DNA of 64,000 nt from Viridibacterium sp047600765 (GCA_047600765.1 JASGKF010000001.1:1-64000), one strand, 5' to 3'. Shown: positions 1 to 10,788, numbered from the stretch's first letter. The notes: generated by a model not told the origin, from the letters alone. Program-made: numbers and translations.

Positions 1-1397
1 CCATGGTCTCGTTGTAATATTTAGCCATCGGCATCAGGCCATTCCGAACTTCGGCGTCAGGAAAGAAAATAGTTGTGTCATATGTTGATGAGTGAACAAT
101 TGCTTTATATGCTTCTTCTACATCAAAATTTCTAAAACCCTTTAAATAGGCATCTACTATTACAGGCACGGCGTGGTAGCCAATCATTGTGCCCGTTTCG
201 TTCGCCGCCAATTCCCACATAGGTAAAGCTCCTCCCTCTTCGTACTTTCTGATCATACAACGAATCCAAGCTTCATTTTCTTTTGAATTTATTATCGTCA
301 TCAAAGGGTGAAAAGCACGGAATGTATCCCATAATGAAAAGACAGTATAACTATCCACGTTCTGAGATTGATGAATTTTTTTATCCATACCACGGTATCG
401 CCCATCATAGTCAGTAAATAAATTAGGGCTAATAGCAGTATGATAAAGTGCTGTATAAAATATCTTCTGTTGATCGGGTGTACCACCCTTAATGTCAATC
501 TTACTCAACCAGGCATTCCATTCCTCCTGAGCTTTACTTTTTACTTTTACAAAATCCCAGTCTTTTATCTCACTTAACACATTATTCTTTGCACCTTGAT
601 AGTCAACAGGAGATATGCCAACTTTTACCAGCACCTCTTTCGATGAAGATTTCTTAAACTTCAAAGCAACCTTTGCTCCTGGTTTATTCAGCACCTTAAC
701 TGATTGATTCAATGCAGTTACATCATCCACCAATTGCGCAGTAAAGGGCTGTGAGAATATCGCATGAAAGTAGACATGATGCTCGCGCGCCCAACCTTTT
801 GTGAGCTTATACCCACGTATCTCATGGTCGTTTATTATTTCAATCTGATTGATTTCGTTGCGATGACTTTGAAGTGTGTGACTTACATCAATGATAACAC
901 CAGCTTCATTTATAGAATTAAAAGTATATCTATGAAAACCTGCGTGTTTTGTTGCACTAAGCTCTGCACGAACTCCGTTGTCTTTTAAAGTAACAGAATA
1001 ATATCCAGGGCTTGCCGTTTTCTGAACCAGCCAGTTTTCTTGATGCATATCCGGCGTCTGGATTTTCGGCGGTACCTTGTGTGAACTGCTGTTTGCCAGT
1101 TATTGGCATAAACAAAATATCTCCATAGTCGCCAATGCCGGTTCCACTTAAATGAGTATGCGAAAATCCAAGAATTGCATCGTCTGAAAAATGATAACCC
1201 GAACAGGCATCCCAACCATTTAGGCGCGTATCCGGGCTTAATTGTACCATGCCATATGGAACAGTGGCTCCTGGAAAAGTATGGCCATGACCGCCAGTAC
1301 CAATAAACGGATTTACCAGGTCGAGTTTATTCGTCTGACTGCAACATGTATTATAATAGAGAAATAGAACACCAAAGAACAAAAAACTTTTTCGCAT
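1..1397 (-). CDS. GH92 alpha-1,2-mannosidase, N-terminal part, frameshifted
   Basis: Secreted glycoside hydrolase family 92, a calcium-dependent exo-alpha-mannosidase family that Bacteroidota use on host or fungal glycans. The start has a signal peptide (MRKSFLFFGVLFLYY) and then family motifs VNPFIGTGGHGHTFPG, DACSGYH and GFSHTHLSGTG. I prefer the ATG at 1397 over a TTG four codons upstream. The reading frame changes at about 1018-1038. After removing one base from an A run (minus strand) it continues with ASPGYYSVTLKDN and stays open to the left edge (LWDTFRAFHP, MWELAANETGTMIGYH, YYNETM). About 465 residues are present; the family is usually about 750, so the C-terminus lies outside. The frameshift is probably a sequence error. 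Family call is firm; the substrate is inferred. Confidence 0.88.
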
Positions 1398-1555
1398 GGT
1401 TTGCTTCAATTTAATAATGACAACAAACCTAGACGCGTGCTCTTAAAATCGAATTAATATCTGCTTAAATACGAAATTCAAACGTTTTTTTTGTCCTTAT
1501 TCTGAAAATTTAAATAATTTGGTGAAAATGTAGTTGTAGGAGTTTGCGATTTGGT

Positions 1556-4097
1556 ATGCGAAGAGTTCTTTTTCCTTTAGTCTTTTTAGTGATTGTCACC
1601 GCACTTCGTGCACAACCCAGAAGTGACAACAAAAGCTATGGGCTCGCATTTGCATCGCACGAAGTCAGCAAAGACCGTCGCACATCACTAGGACTGAATC
1701 CCGATCAAGCCTTTCATATTGAAAAGGATTTTGAGATAAATTTCGACTTTACCCTTCAAAGACTTGCAAATGCGTATGGATATATTTTGCGAATCATCGC
1801 AAATGACACCATAAATATTGACTTAATGTCTACACCTGAACATAATGAATTTCAGGACTTGGTACTGGTGATCAACAACACACCAACAAACATAAAATTT
1901 GAATTTTCAGATGTTGGGCTAAAACCAGAGCAATGGACAAAAATCAACATTGCCATTTCATTTCAAAAGAATGAAATCACATTACGATGGAATGATCGTG
2001 TTAAAACCCAATCATATGATACGAAACCACTCAAGAACTTTCGGTTCTATTTTGGTGGCAATGAACTTAAGCGTTACAATACCACGGATGTCCCTCCTAT
2101 GGTCATTAAAGACATTTCTCTGGAAGTAGAAAAGAAACTGATCGCTAAATGGTTGTTGAAGAATCACAATAACACTGAAGTTTATGATAGTCTTTCAAAA
2201 CAGAAAGCAGTAGTGAAAAATGCAAACTGGCTGATTAACCGCCACACGCAATGGGCACATCGGAAAGATTTAAGCATTGGCCGATACCCATCAATAGCTT
2301 TCAATAGCAATTCGGGCACTCTATATATAATGGATGAACATAATTTATATTCATATGACATAGATAATGAACGAATCGCAAAGAAGACAGTAAAAGGAAG
2401 CGCATTTTGCACAGATGCCAATCAGCTCTACTACGACGACAAGAACCGGGAGCTTTTAAACTATGACGTGCACACAAACAAGTACCAGATCTTTAATTTT
2501 AAGGACGATCGCTGGCCAAACAGTGACACGACATACTCAGAACCGAATTACTGGCACAACAACAAATTCTATAATAGCGCTGACAGCAGTCTTTACACAT
2601 TTGGCGGGTATGGATTTTTTGTTTACAAGAACGATTTCTTCAAATATGACAAACGAAAATCTGAATGGGTTACTGTTAAGACCTCAGGAGCAATTCCTCC
2701 CCGCTACCTCAGTGCTGCCGGATTATATAAATCAAAAAATCAAGTTCTGATTTTTGGTGGATATGGAAGCCCTAGTGGCAAGCAGGAGTTGTCACCTCAA
2801 AGCTTCTATGACCTCTACTCGTTCGATCTTTCAACACACGTAGTCAAAAAGGTACGACAGATACGAGCCAGAAGTTGAAGACAAGGTGTTTTCAAATTCT
2901 CTTGTCATTAATGAAGAAGAAAGATGCTTTTATGTTCTCAGCTATCCAAAAGACAAATTCCAAAGTCAGATAATCTTAAAACGATATTCACTTGACACCT
3001 TGAATTCTGATGAGTTTGCCAATGCCATCCCTTTCCAATTTCATGATGAAGATTCATTCTGCGATTTATTCTATTCAAAAGCAACGAATGAATTGGTTGC
3101 TGTAACTGTTCATAAAGAGAAGCAGCACTACCAGGTAGAAGTTTTTACGATAAACTATCCTCCTCTTCAGATTTCAGATGTATTACAAATACCAGAAACT
3201 AAAGAAGCCTCAGCGTATTATTACATTTTATTCGTTTTGGCAGTAATTGCCATCCTGACTTTTGTCTTCTTGAGATTTAAACGGAAAGCCAGTGCAGACA
3301 AACCATTAGAGCAATCGATGGTACCGGCAGAACCTCTGGTGAAAATAAATCTCACTGACGAGCCAAGGTTAACATCGTCTATACTGTTGTTCGGCGGCTT
3401 TCAGGTTTTAGACAAATCTGGAATTGATATTTCTGCCAAATTTACAATGACTTTGAAGGAGTTGCTTTCATTGATCTTATTGCATTCGGTGCGATTTGAC
3501 AATGGTATCTCAGCTGCCGTTATTCAAGAGTATTTATGGCCCGACAAAGACGAAGTGAGCGCACGTAACAACCGTAATGTCAACATCAAGAAACTTCGGG
3601 GTCTATTGGAAGAAATAAGCGACATTACAATAGACAATAACAATTCATACCTGAAATTAACAATGAATAACGAGGTGTTCTGTGACTATCAGGTAGTGTA
3701 TGCCCTCCTTAATTCCAGCAAGCAAACGCAGTTGTCTGAATCCGACAAGATAAACTTATTAATTAAATACGTTAAACGAGGTACTCTTTTACCCAATCTT
3801 CAAGTGAGCTGGGCCGACAGTTTTAAATCTGACATCTCCAATCAGATCATAGACACGCTTTTAGAGTTCTCTCAAAAACTCGACGGCAACAAAGACGACA
3901 AATTGCTGTTAGAAATTGCTGATGCAGTTTTCACCTATGATTCAATTAACCAGGAGGCATTGGTAATCAAGTGCTCGGTACTTAACAAAAAGGGAAAATA
4001 TTCTCTCGCTAAAACCTGGTACGATCATTTCGCAAAAGAATATAAAAATCTGTATGCCGAAAATTATCCGAAATCCTTCGAAGAAGTAATTTCATGA
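1556..4097 (+). CDS. membrane-tethered kelch/winged-helix regulator, frameshifted
   Basis: Two adjacent frames (to 2878, and on from the 2880s) read as one protein of about 846 residues once an extra base in the AAAAAGG run at 2846-2852 is removed. Order: signal peptide (MRRVLFPLVFLVIVTALRAQ); a beta-rich region resembling a LamG/ConA-like fold; kelch-type propeller strands (YTFGGYGFF, VLIFGGYGSPSG); one transmembrane segment coded at 3216-3278 followed by FKRK; a cytoplasmic OmpR/SARP-type winged helix at about 3378-3695 (LFGGFQVLDKSG, IQEYLWPDKDE, NRNVNIKKLRGLLEE); and a helical tail. The architecture implies an outside sensor joined to a DNA-binding domain in a single polypeptide. The ligand and target genes are unknown. 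It diverges from the GH92 gene, which is a possible target. Confidence 0.72.
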
Positions 4098-4130
4098 AAA
4101 TCTGAGGGTTATTTCCTCTCATTTTCATGT
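4094..4130 (+). terminator. hairpin over the stop of the kelch regulator
   Basis: Imperfect inverted repeat: CATGAAAAT-CT-GAGG, a 7-base loop, then CCTC-TC-ATTTTCATG. The stop codon of the kelch regulator lies inside the left arm. There is no clear T run after it, so termination is only suggested. Confidence 0.4.
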
Positions 4131-4223
4131 TCAGGCAGAAATTAATTCGTTTTTAAGTCGTAATTAATAGGGAGCAATTAGGTTTGATATCTGCATTTGA
4201 AATCTTCAAATGAATTCAACCAC

Positions 4224-5033
4224 ATGGCGTCTTACAAATCTTGGGTTTTCCTCTTTTTACTGTGCATTGCATTTTTAACAGCCTGCATGGAACGCAATCA
4301 CGAATCCAGAATTCTAGTATTCAGCAAAACATCAGGTACACATCACGAATCCATAGCTGACGGTGTTGCCGCCATCCAGCTTCTTGGTCGGGAGAATAAC
4401 TTTCTGGTTGATACCACAACGGATGCCAGGTTGTTTAATGAAGATTCACTTCATAAATATTCGGCAGTTGTATTTCTAAGTACCACCGGTAACAACCTTA
4501 ACAGGCAACAAGAAATTGATTTTGAGCGATATATACAAGCCGGAGGCGGCTACGTTGGTATTCACGCATCGTCTGACGGAGAATATGATTGGAGGTGGTA
4601 CGGGAAATTAGCAGGCGCATATTTCATGGATCATCCCGGTATGTACGACAGTTTTCCGGATATCCAGCCAGGATTGATCAATGTAACAGAAAGTGACCAT
4701 CCATCGACCGAATCACTGCCTTGCACCTGGCATCGTATTGATGAGTGGTACAGTTTTAAAGACGTAAGCAGCAACATTGACGTAATTCTCACACTTGACG
4801 AAAATAGTTACCAGGGTGGAAAGAAAATGAATACCCATCCAATTGCGTGGTGTCATGAATTCGAAGGCGGAAGAGCATTTTACACAGGGTTAGGTCATAC
4901 TCGAGAGTCCTACAATGAACCACTGTTTCTCAATCATATTCTTGGTGGCATACGTTATGCCATTGGCAATAATGAGAAGCTTAACTATTCGAACGTTTCG
5001 ACTACACGGATGACGAGCGTCAGTCAACATTAG
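4224..5033 (+). CDS. ThuA-domain lipoprotein
   Basis: ThuA-like protein (trehalose-utilisation family, class I glutamine-amidotransferase-like fold), common in Bacteroidota sugar-degradation loci. The chosen ATG gives a hydrophobic leader ending in a lipobox (FLTAC), so the product should be a lipoprotein. Family features: LVFSKTSGTHHESI near the mature N-terminus, VVFLSTTGNNL, GGGYVGIHASSDGEYDW, the MDHPGM region, HPIAWCHEFEGGRAFYTGLGHT and a conserved C-terminal HILGGIRYAIG. About 269 residues, complete. A TTG nine codons upstream is possible but would put a polar stretch before the leader. The enzymatic role of ThuA proteins is not settled; keto-sugar metabolism is suggested for some members. 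Confidence 0.85.
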   Translation: MASYKSWVFLFLLCIAFLTACMERNHESRILVFSKTSGTHHESIADGVAAIQLLGRENNFLVDTTTDARLFNEDSLHKYSAVVFLSTTGNNLNRQQEIDFERYIQAGGGYVGIHASSDGEYDWRWYGKLAGAYFMDHPGMYDSFPDIQPGLINVTESDHPSTESLPCTWHRIDEWYSFKDVSSNIDVILTLDENSYQGGKKMNTHPIAWCHEFEGGRAFYTGLGHTRESYNEPLFLNHILGGIRYAIGNNEKLNYSNVSTTRMTSVSQH

Positions 5034-6011
5034 TGTTTCGCTTCAGCCTCGAGTGAAGCTGCCTTCGCCCGATAGCCTTCACCTTCAGAACCAGAAACTA
5101 GTGTTCCAAGTCGCACATACAAATCAGCTATTGTATCGTCAAAACCAATCGCTTCTTTATAAAGCGTCACCGCTTTGTTATTGTTATTTTTGGTTTCATA
5201 GATATAGCCCATCAAATAGCACAGGTAAGTATTTCGATACCCGGTTGAGTAGGCACTTTCGTACCACTTCAATGCTGAGTCATATTTTTGTTGATTATAA
5301 AAACTATCTCCAATTATCTGAATAGCTTCGTTATTACCAGAATCGCTCAAGACAAGTGATTCTAGCATTGGAATACATTGATCATAGTTTTTATTAAAAT
5401 ACAATGTTCGTCCTTTCTGAAATCTCGCTTGAAGATTTTGATCATCAAGCGCCAGCACTTTATCATAGAACACTATTGCGGAATCGTTCTGAATCATGGC
5501 AAGTTTAGAGTTCCCATATCCCATTAAAGCATCTATATGGTCTGGCTCTTGATTAAGTACCTGCCTGAAATAAATAACTGCTGAATCATACTTACCCGCT
5601 TCGTAATATGAGTTCCCCCGCCTGATAATAAGATTCATCATCATCATCATTGAAAACAACAATGAATACACTCACAAATGCCATTATTATCATGAAACCG
5701 ATAACTACAGCAATCACTTTGAAAATTTTTGTGCCTTGATCAGGCGTTGATTGAAGTGTTGCTGTGCTCTGAATCTTCTCAACCCGAGGTCTATAGCTGG
5801 TTTTCTGTTCTGTGAAACCTTGCCGGGTTCGGTTAAGGAAATAGCTTCTGATCGCGAGATAGAAACAAATCAACGAGCAACCTAAAAAGAAATACACAAA
5901 TGCATTCGAAACAGACCAAAGCAGGGCAAGCAGAAAAAGGAAAGCGTACGCTGCAAGAAAGTAGACTTTTACTTTCGGTCCGGCCTTATCAGATTGACGT
6001 TGTTCTGTCAT
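5030..6011 (-). CDS. TPR-repeat membrane protein, frameshifted
   Basis: Two overlapping minus-strand frames (N-terminal part 5592-6011, C-terminal part to 5030) become one protein of about 326 residues if one G is removed from the five-G run at 5615-5619. The joint then reads SYYQAGNSYYEAGKYDSA, a normal TPR start. The N-terminus has two close transmembrane segments (about residues 17-60) and a third at about 97-118, followed by an acidic stretch (NDDDDE) and about five TPR units (for example NQEPDHIDALMGYGNSKLAM and ALKWYESAYSTGYRN). TPR arrays bind proteins; the partner is unknown. The last codons overlap the 3' end of the ThuA gene by 4 bp, tail to tail. Confidence 0.75.
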
Positions 6012-6034
6012 CAACCTAAGTTACATATTTGAAG

Positions 6035-6811
6035 TTAATTCATCAATGCAGTGATTTCCTTAACTTCAATGCGTATATCATCCTCACCCACTTCATCAAA
6101 AGGATGCTCCAGGTGATCCTGGATGTTATCGAGGCTCACAAGTATGAAACTGTAAAGTATCGGCATTACATACTCGAGGTCGGCGGAAAAGTCATGGAAT
6201 GTGCTGGCGAAGTATGGGCCGTAAATTATTGGAAATACGTAAATGAAGACTTTACTGTATGCTCTCAGTGTGATTGGCGTTCTGTAGACATGAATGATCT
6301 TCAGGTTATCAAACGCGATAATCATTTTACTAACGTACTGGCTTACCCGCGATATCTCACCACTCTGCACCCCATATTGTCTCAACTCCATAATACAAGC
6401 AGAAAGCCGTGAGAAGTGTACATACATCTTTTGTTCGTTAGCCTGCATCCCATCCTGATGACTCGATGTAAACATGGTACGCATTAACATCATCATTTCA
6501 TTGATCAAGGCGCGGACACGATCAGGCAAGTCATTTTGCTTGTCAGAAGTCCAATCGCGGGTAGCATAATAGATGGCGATTGCGTGGCCCTTAAAGTCTG
6601 CAAATCGCTGCAGCGCGGCTTCTCGTCTGTTGTAGGCTGAACCAATTGAAAATACAACGGGAAAAACAATAGCTACCCCGACTAACATGTCAGGAAACTT
6701 AGCGGTTAGCCCAAGTTTAAAGCACGTATATGTCGACAACACGGCCAGTGTTGTGATGATTAAAGTCTTATAATTGATGATCAGGAAAAAACTCCTCAAT
6801 ACCTTTTTCAT
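6035..6811 (-). CDS. bestrophin-like channel protein
   Basis: Member of the bestrophin/UPF0187 family (RFP-TM, chloride-channel-like). Visible marks: two N-terminal membrane segments (about residues 19-60), then NRREAALQRFADFKG, the conserved W of ATRDW, a long helical middle, two C-terminal membrane segments around PIIYGPYFAS and VMPILYSFILVSL, and the diagnostic ending LDNIQDHLEHPFDEVGEDDI. Bacterial relatives are pentameric anion or cation channels. At 258 residues it is slightly short for the family but looks complete. No operon partner is obvious. Confidence 0.8.
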   Translation of the reverse strand: MKKVLRSFFLIINYKTLIITTLAVLSTYTCFKLGLTAKFPDMLVGVAIVFPVVFSIGSAYNRREAALQRFADFKGHAIAIYYATRDWTSDKQNDLPDRVRALINEMMMLMRTMFTSSHQDGMQANEQKMYVHFSRLSACIMELRQYGVQSGEISRVSQYVSKMIIAFDNLKIIHVYRTPITLRAYSKVFIYVFPIIYGPYFASTFHDFSADLEYVMPILYSFILVSLDNIQDHLEHPFDEVGEDDIRIEVKEITALMN

Positions 6812-6891
6812 CGTGTACTACTCAAAAGTAAATTTCATAACAATTTGGTAATTCAAAGTCGCATCTGCAACACCTGGCACATTAAAACAAA

Positions 6892-6919
6892 AAGGCTGCT
6901 TCATCTTTGAAGCAGCCTT
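6892..6919 (-). terminator. rho-independent terminator of the SPOR-OmpA gene
   Basis: A perfect 12-bp inverted repeat (AAGGCTGCTTCA / TGAAGCAGCCTT) with a 4-base loop. Read on the minus strand it is followed by TTTTTGTTTT. It lies 25 bp past the stop of the upstream minus-strand gene. Confidence 0.85.
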
Positions 6920-6944
6920 AAATATCGTCCTGTGTGTTCGTTAA

Positions 6945-8168
6945 TTATTCTTCAAGCATTTCAACCTCAACGCGAACGTTCTTCTTAGCGTTAACACTAT
7001 TCTTGTCATACAATGGTTGCTTTCCACCCCAAGCTTTTACTTCCATCCGGGATGCATCGACACCTTTTGAAACCAGAAAATCTTTTATTACCTGCGCACG
7101 TTGCTCAGATAATTCAGAAGACGAGCCGATCGATTCTTTTGCTCCTGTCAAACTAAAGAAATTCTTATCATCACCTACCACTAGAATTTTACCATGGTAA
7201 TTTCCATTGGTATGTCCATGCAAGCGGATGCGATACTTTGGATTTTCCTGCATCATCTGTAGAAGATTGTTCAACTCAAATTTTGAATCTGGTAACATGA
7301 CAGCTGCATCATTATAAAAGTAAACATTATACAACGTGCTTCTATCACCTTTTCTGTACCGTACAAGATCAAAATTGATAACTACCGTTGTACCCATCAA
7401 ATCAACGTAATCTTTAACGGTGTCAGCCAGTGGCAATGGGTAATTTATGGAATTCTGAATCTTGCGATAACCAAAGACGTCACAGATCAAAGTCAACTGA
7501 CCAGACTTACTCTTCGGATCTGGCAACAATAAATACTCGTTGCCTTTCACCTTCATGATTTGTCTCGCGCGGTCGGTGTCGATAACCTGAATATCACCAT
7601 CAACTATTCGGTTGTTGGTAGCATTGTATAAACTCAGAAAGACTTCGGTATTTCCAAGCGTCATGTGCTCATACTGCTTTATCTCTTCGTTATCAGTAAC
7701 ATCAGAGTAATCGTCAGCTGGCTTTACTGGAACTTCAGCAACTGGCTCTTCTTTCTTAATTTCTTTCGGTTGCTCTGTCACCGGAGCTTGTACTGGCTCA
7801 TCCTTTTTTTCCTCAACAGGTTTTTGAGCTTCACCTTGAATATCACCCGGTACAACACGTACCCATGCATCAACGAACTTACCCGATCTGCGAGCACGTT
7901 CCATGTTTTTAAGCGACTCCTTTAGTGTTGTATAATAATTCAGATAAACAAAGTAAAGGTTCCTGCTGGGGTTATAACCGTAGTTAGCTTTATTTCCATT
8001 TCGATTTAATGATTCAACAAATCTTTTGGCATAATCCTCTTTTGTTTCAGAATACGCACCAACCACAACATAGTAGCCTGGTGCCAATTCATTGCCAGCA
8101 ATCTGAGCAGAAACTTCATGTATAGAAAGAATGAATAGAAGACTGAGTAGCGCGAGAGTAGACTTCAT
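6945..8168 (-). CDS. SPOR and OmpA domain envelope protein
   Basis: Exported 407-residue protein. Signal peptide (MKSTLALLSLLFILSIHEVSAQ); an N-terminal SPOR-like domain (GYYVVVGAYSETKEDYAKRF, YFVYLNYYTTLKES), a fold known to bind denuded peptidoglycan glycan; a Pro/Glu/Lys-rich linker (about 112-150); a middle beta region; and a C-terminal OmpA-like domain (FYNDAAVMLPDSKFEL, IRLHGHTNG, LSEQRAQVIKDFLVSKGV, RVEVEM) that binds diaminopimelate-type peptidoglycan. The gliding and secretion-associated OmpA proteins of Bacteroidota share this plan. It probably anchors an envelope structure to the wall; the exact role is inferred. The gene ends in a strong terminator. Confidence 0.85.
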   Translation of the reverse strand: MKSTLALLSLLFILSIHEVSAQIAGNELAPGYYVVVGAYSETKEDYAKRFVESLNRNGNKANYGYNPSRNLYFVYLNYYTTLKESLKNMERARRSGKFVDAWVRVVPGDIQGEAQKPVEEKKDEPVQAPVTEQPKEIKKEEPVAEVPVKPADDYSDVTDNEEIKQYEHMTLGNTEVFLSLYNATNNRIVDGDIQVIDTDRARQIMKVKGNEYLLLPDPKSKSGQLTLICDVFGYRKIQNSINYPLPLADTVKDYVDLMGTTVVINFDLVRYRKGDRSTLYNVYFYNDAAVMLPDSKFELNNLLQMMQENPKYRIRLHGHTNGNYHGKILVVGDDKNFFSLTGAKESIGSSSELSEQRAQVIKDFLVSKGVDASRMEVKAWGGKQPLYDKNSVNAKKNVRVEVEMLEE

Positions 8169-8248
8169 GTAAGAATTATGGGCTTGTTATTATTCAAATA
8201 TTATCCAAAAAATTGGATTTTTCAACTTAATGACCTGATTCTTAGTGT

Positions 8249-9220
8249 TTACCCTACACTTTTTGAAGAATGTGATTTGAATTGCTCGCTTAGAAAGCCG
8301 GTACCATATCCCCACAATTGTAAAAATGCGGAGGGGACAGACAAGAAAGCTACCTGTAGATTCTTATTTACAGTAAGTGAATGAATAAAGATCGCCATGA
8401 AATAAAACATCAGCAGTGTAGCCGCCAGCAGAAACAACGGAACACTGAAAATGGCAATTAGCGGAGTGACGACAACGCCGATAGAAAACACTGAAGGAAA
8501 CCAATGCGCAAGTTTTATTTCTTTAGGGTGATCCCGGCCGACCAGTACGCGTCCTTTGCCAAAGTTGAAAACCTGATTGTAGAACTGCTTGAAATTTGTC
8601 CGCCGTTTGTGATAAACAAATGCGTCTGTAATAAGACCAACTTTAAACCCCGCGGTCTTCATGCGAATACTGAACTCAATATCTTCGGCGAATCTGTCAA
8701 ATTTGAATCCACCTGTCGCAGCAAACACCTTACGTGAAATTCCCATATTAAAGCTCCGCGGCTGAAACCAGCCAACATGCTTCTTACCTCCTCTGATGCC
8801 ACCTGTTGTTAACACAGATGCCATGGTATAGCCCATCGCTCGCTGAAGTATGGAGAAGTTCTCATGCGCCTTATCCGGCCCACCCCAAGCATCCCATTGA
8901 TTCTCATTGATTGATGCCTCAACAGCGTCAAAATACCCTGGTGGTATAATACAGTCAGAATCAAATACAACAAAGTAATCACCTCTGGCGTGTTGAAACC
9001 CGAAATTGCGACTTGGCCCCGGGCCAGAGTTGGGCTTATAAAAATAGTGGAGCGTCAATCTGTCCTGGTAACGCCGAATGATGTCTTCGCAACGCACCGA
9101 AGAGCCGTCTTCAACAATGATGATTTCGAAATTCTTCTGGGTTTGTTTTGTGAGACTATCCAGCAGCTCATCAACCTCCTGAGGCCTGTTATATACTGGA
9201 ACGATAACCGAGAATTTCAT
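8249..9220 (-). CDS. family 2 glycosyltransferase
   Basis: GT-A fold transferase: starts VIVPVYNRPQEVDELLDSL, has IIVEDGSS, a nucleotide-sugar/metal DXD motif in FDSDCIIPPGYF, the acceptor-side motif in RFAEDIEFSIRMK, and two C-terminal membrane helices (about residues 235-285). 323 residues. It probably adds a sugar to a lipid carrier or surface glycan at the inner membrane. It sits 23 bp downstream of a second GT2 gene in the same orientation, so the two may share a transcript. Donor and acceptor cannot be told. Confidence 0.85.
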   Translation of the reverse strand: MKFSVIVPVYNRPQEVDELLDSLTKQTQKNFEIIIVEDGSSVRCEDIIRRYQDRLTLHYFYKPNSGPGPSRNFGFQHARGDYFVVFDSDCIIPPGYFDAVEASINENQWDAWGGPDKAHENFSILQRAMGYTMASVLTTGGIRGGKKHVGWFQPRSFNMGISRKVFAATGGFKFDRFAEDIEFSIRMKTAGFKVGLITDAFVYHKRRTNFKQFYNQVFNFGKGRVLVGRDHPKEIKLAHWFPSVFSIGVVVTPLIAIFSVPLFLLAATLLMFYFMAIFIHSLTVNKNLQVAFLSVPSAFLQLWGYGTGFLSEQFKSHSSKSVG

Positions 9221-9243
9221 ATAGTATTTAAGCTAATGGAATT

Positions 9244-10224
9244 CTATTCGCCGTTCGAAATACCAGCAGACTCAATTACGAGATAGCTTTTCTTGGCCGC
9301 TGACTGGCGTGCTAATAATTCTGCAATAAACCCTGTGAGGAAAAATTGCACCCCCACGATAACTGCCACGAGTGCCAGGTAAAATATTGGTTGGTCAACA
9401 ATCTCCCTCTTCAGGGGAGCCTTTGATATAAAAATCGAGTCGAATTTCTCCCACAATATCTTCACTGTAAGTAAACTTCCTCCGAGGAAAGATAAAACAC
9501 CTAGTGAGCCAAAGAACTGCATTGGACGCAACGCAAACTTCCCAACGAAGGTGATTGACATCAGGTCAAGCAATCCACGCATGCGCCCCCAGCCAAACTT
9601 ACTATGTCCGTATTTGCGCTCGCGGTGTTCGACTACCTTTTCGCCAATCTTTTTGAAACCTGCCCATTTAGCAACAACAGGTATGTAGCGATGCATTTCA
9701 CCATATATGGTGATGTTCTTCACAACATTACTATGATACGCCTTCAACCCACAGTTAAAGTCGTGGAGCTGTATGCCAGATATTTTGCGTGTAAGTGCAT
9801 TGAAGAACTTGGAGGGCAATGTTTTGGATATCGGATCATGACGCTTTTTCTTCCAGCCTGACACCATATGAAAGCCGTCCTTCATGATCATGTCATATAA
9901 TCCAGGAATTTCATCAGGGCTATCCTGAAGATCGGCATCCATGGTAATGATAACTTTACCACTAGCCGCTCTGAAACCAGTTTGCAGGGCAGCTGACTTG
10001 CCAAAGTTTCTATTAAATCTAAGTCCTTTAAAACGACTATCAGCAGCATTCATCTTCATGATCTGCGACCACGTTCCATCTTCACTGCCGTCATCAATGA
10101 CAATAATTTCATAGGAAAAGCCGTGCTGTTCCATAACACGGCTTATCCACTGACCTAGTTCCGGGAGAGATTCCTCTTCCTCTTTTGCTGGTATAACTAC
10201 AGATATTTGAATATCCTCTATCAT
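9244..10224 (-). CDS. dolichol/polyprenyl-phosphate glycosyltransferase-like GT2
   Basis: DPM1/ArnC/GtrB-type transferase that moves a sugar to polyprenyl phosphate. Motifs in order: VVIPAKEEEESLPEL, IIVIDDGSEDGTW, FNRNFGKSAALQTGF, the DXD motif in ITMDADLQDSPDEIP, FNCGLKAY, and ERKYGHSKFG, the signature of this subgroup. Two C-terminal transmembrane helices (about 230-255 and 280-310) are typical of the GtrB type. 326 residues. The start ATG overlaps the stop of the DUF4199 gene (ATGA), so the two are translationally coupled. Confidence 0.88.
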   Translation of the reverse strand: MIEDIQISVVIPAKEEEESLPELGQWISRVMEQHGFSYEIIVIDDGSEDGTWSQIMKMNAADSRFKGLRFNRNFGKSAALQTGFRAASGKVIITMDADLQDSPDEIPGLYDMIMKDGFHMVSGWKKKRHDPISKTLPSKFFNALTRKISGIQLHDFNCGLKAYHSNVVKNITIYGEMHRYIPVVAKWAGFKKIGEKVVEHRERKYGHSKFGWGRMRGLLDLMSITFVGKFALRPMQFFGSLGVLSFLGGSLLTVKILWEKFDSIFISKAPLKREIVDQPIFYLALVAVIVGVQFFLTGFIAELLARQSAAKKSYLVIESAGISNGE

Positions 10225-10784
10225 CAGAATTTAACTGGCTGATTCTTTTTAACGATGGCTCCTGTTATGAGACAAAGAATAGCATTGAATATCAATATTT
10301 TGAAAAAATTCTTAACCTGTCCCAACGGCTTGAAATCATTAGGTGATTCTTGCTTTATCTTATCAATAGCTTTTTCAATCTCTGCCGCAGGGGCGTTGAG
10401 TTTTTGCATGAACGCCTCGGTATTTTCGGCTATGATATCAGTCAATTTTTGCCCCAGTTCAGGGTCGATTAAGCTATACAGTACCAAGCCAAAAATAGTT
10501 GCAATAAGGCCCGAGACAGCCAGTGTAATGAGGCCATGTATATAGGCCTTTCCGAACGATAAATAACCTCCAACAGATCTTCTGTACCGAATTCCACCGA
10601 ATATCACGACACCAGCGTGGACGACTATAATTAAAAATAGCATTTTAAAGGTCGCCAAAAAACTGTAGTCTGCGATGTAAATCAATATCGTCATCACTAT
10701 ATTGATTCCACCGAGGATTGCGCCAAGTTTCAAGGCATCTTTATACAAGTTGTTGTCAGACGTATTTTCCAAGCTTTCTTCCAT
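10224..10784 (-). CDS. DUF4199 membrane protein
   Basis: A 186-residue protein with four hydrophobic segments (about residues 20-38, 44-62, 85-110, 160-180) and a charged region between segments three and four. The pattern and Bacteroidota context match DUF4199 proteins, which often lie just upstream of a GtrB-type GT2, as here. No function is established. It begins 4 bp after the stop of the truncated upstream gene. Confidence 0.72.
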   Translation of the reverse strand: MEESLENTSDNNLYKDALKLGAILGGINIVMTILIYIADYSFLATFKMLFLIIVVHAGVVIFGGIRYRRSVGGYLSFGKAYIHGLITLAVSGLIATIFGLVLYSLIDPELGQKLTDIIAENTEAFMQKLNAPAAEIEKAIDKIKQESPNDFKPLGQVKNFFKILIFNAILCLITGAIVKKNQPVKF

Positions 10785-10788
10785 GGTC

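Noticed and set aside
764..988. 74-codon plus-strand ORF in the GH92 region
   Set aside because: It is opposite the repaired GH92 frame, which stays open and carries family motifs.
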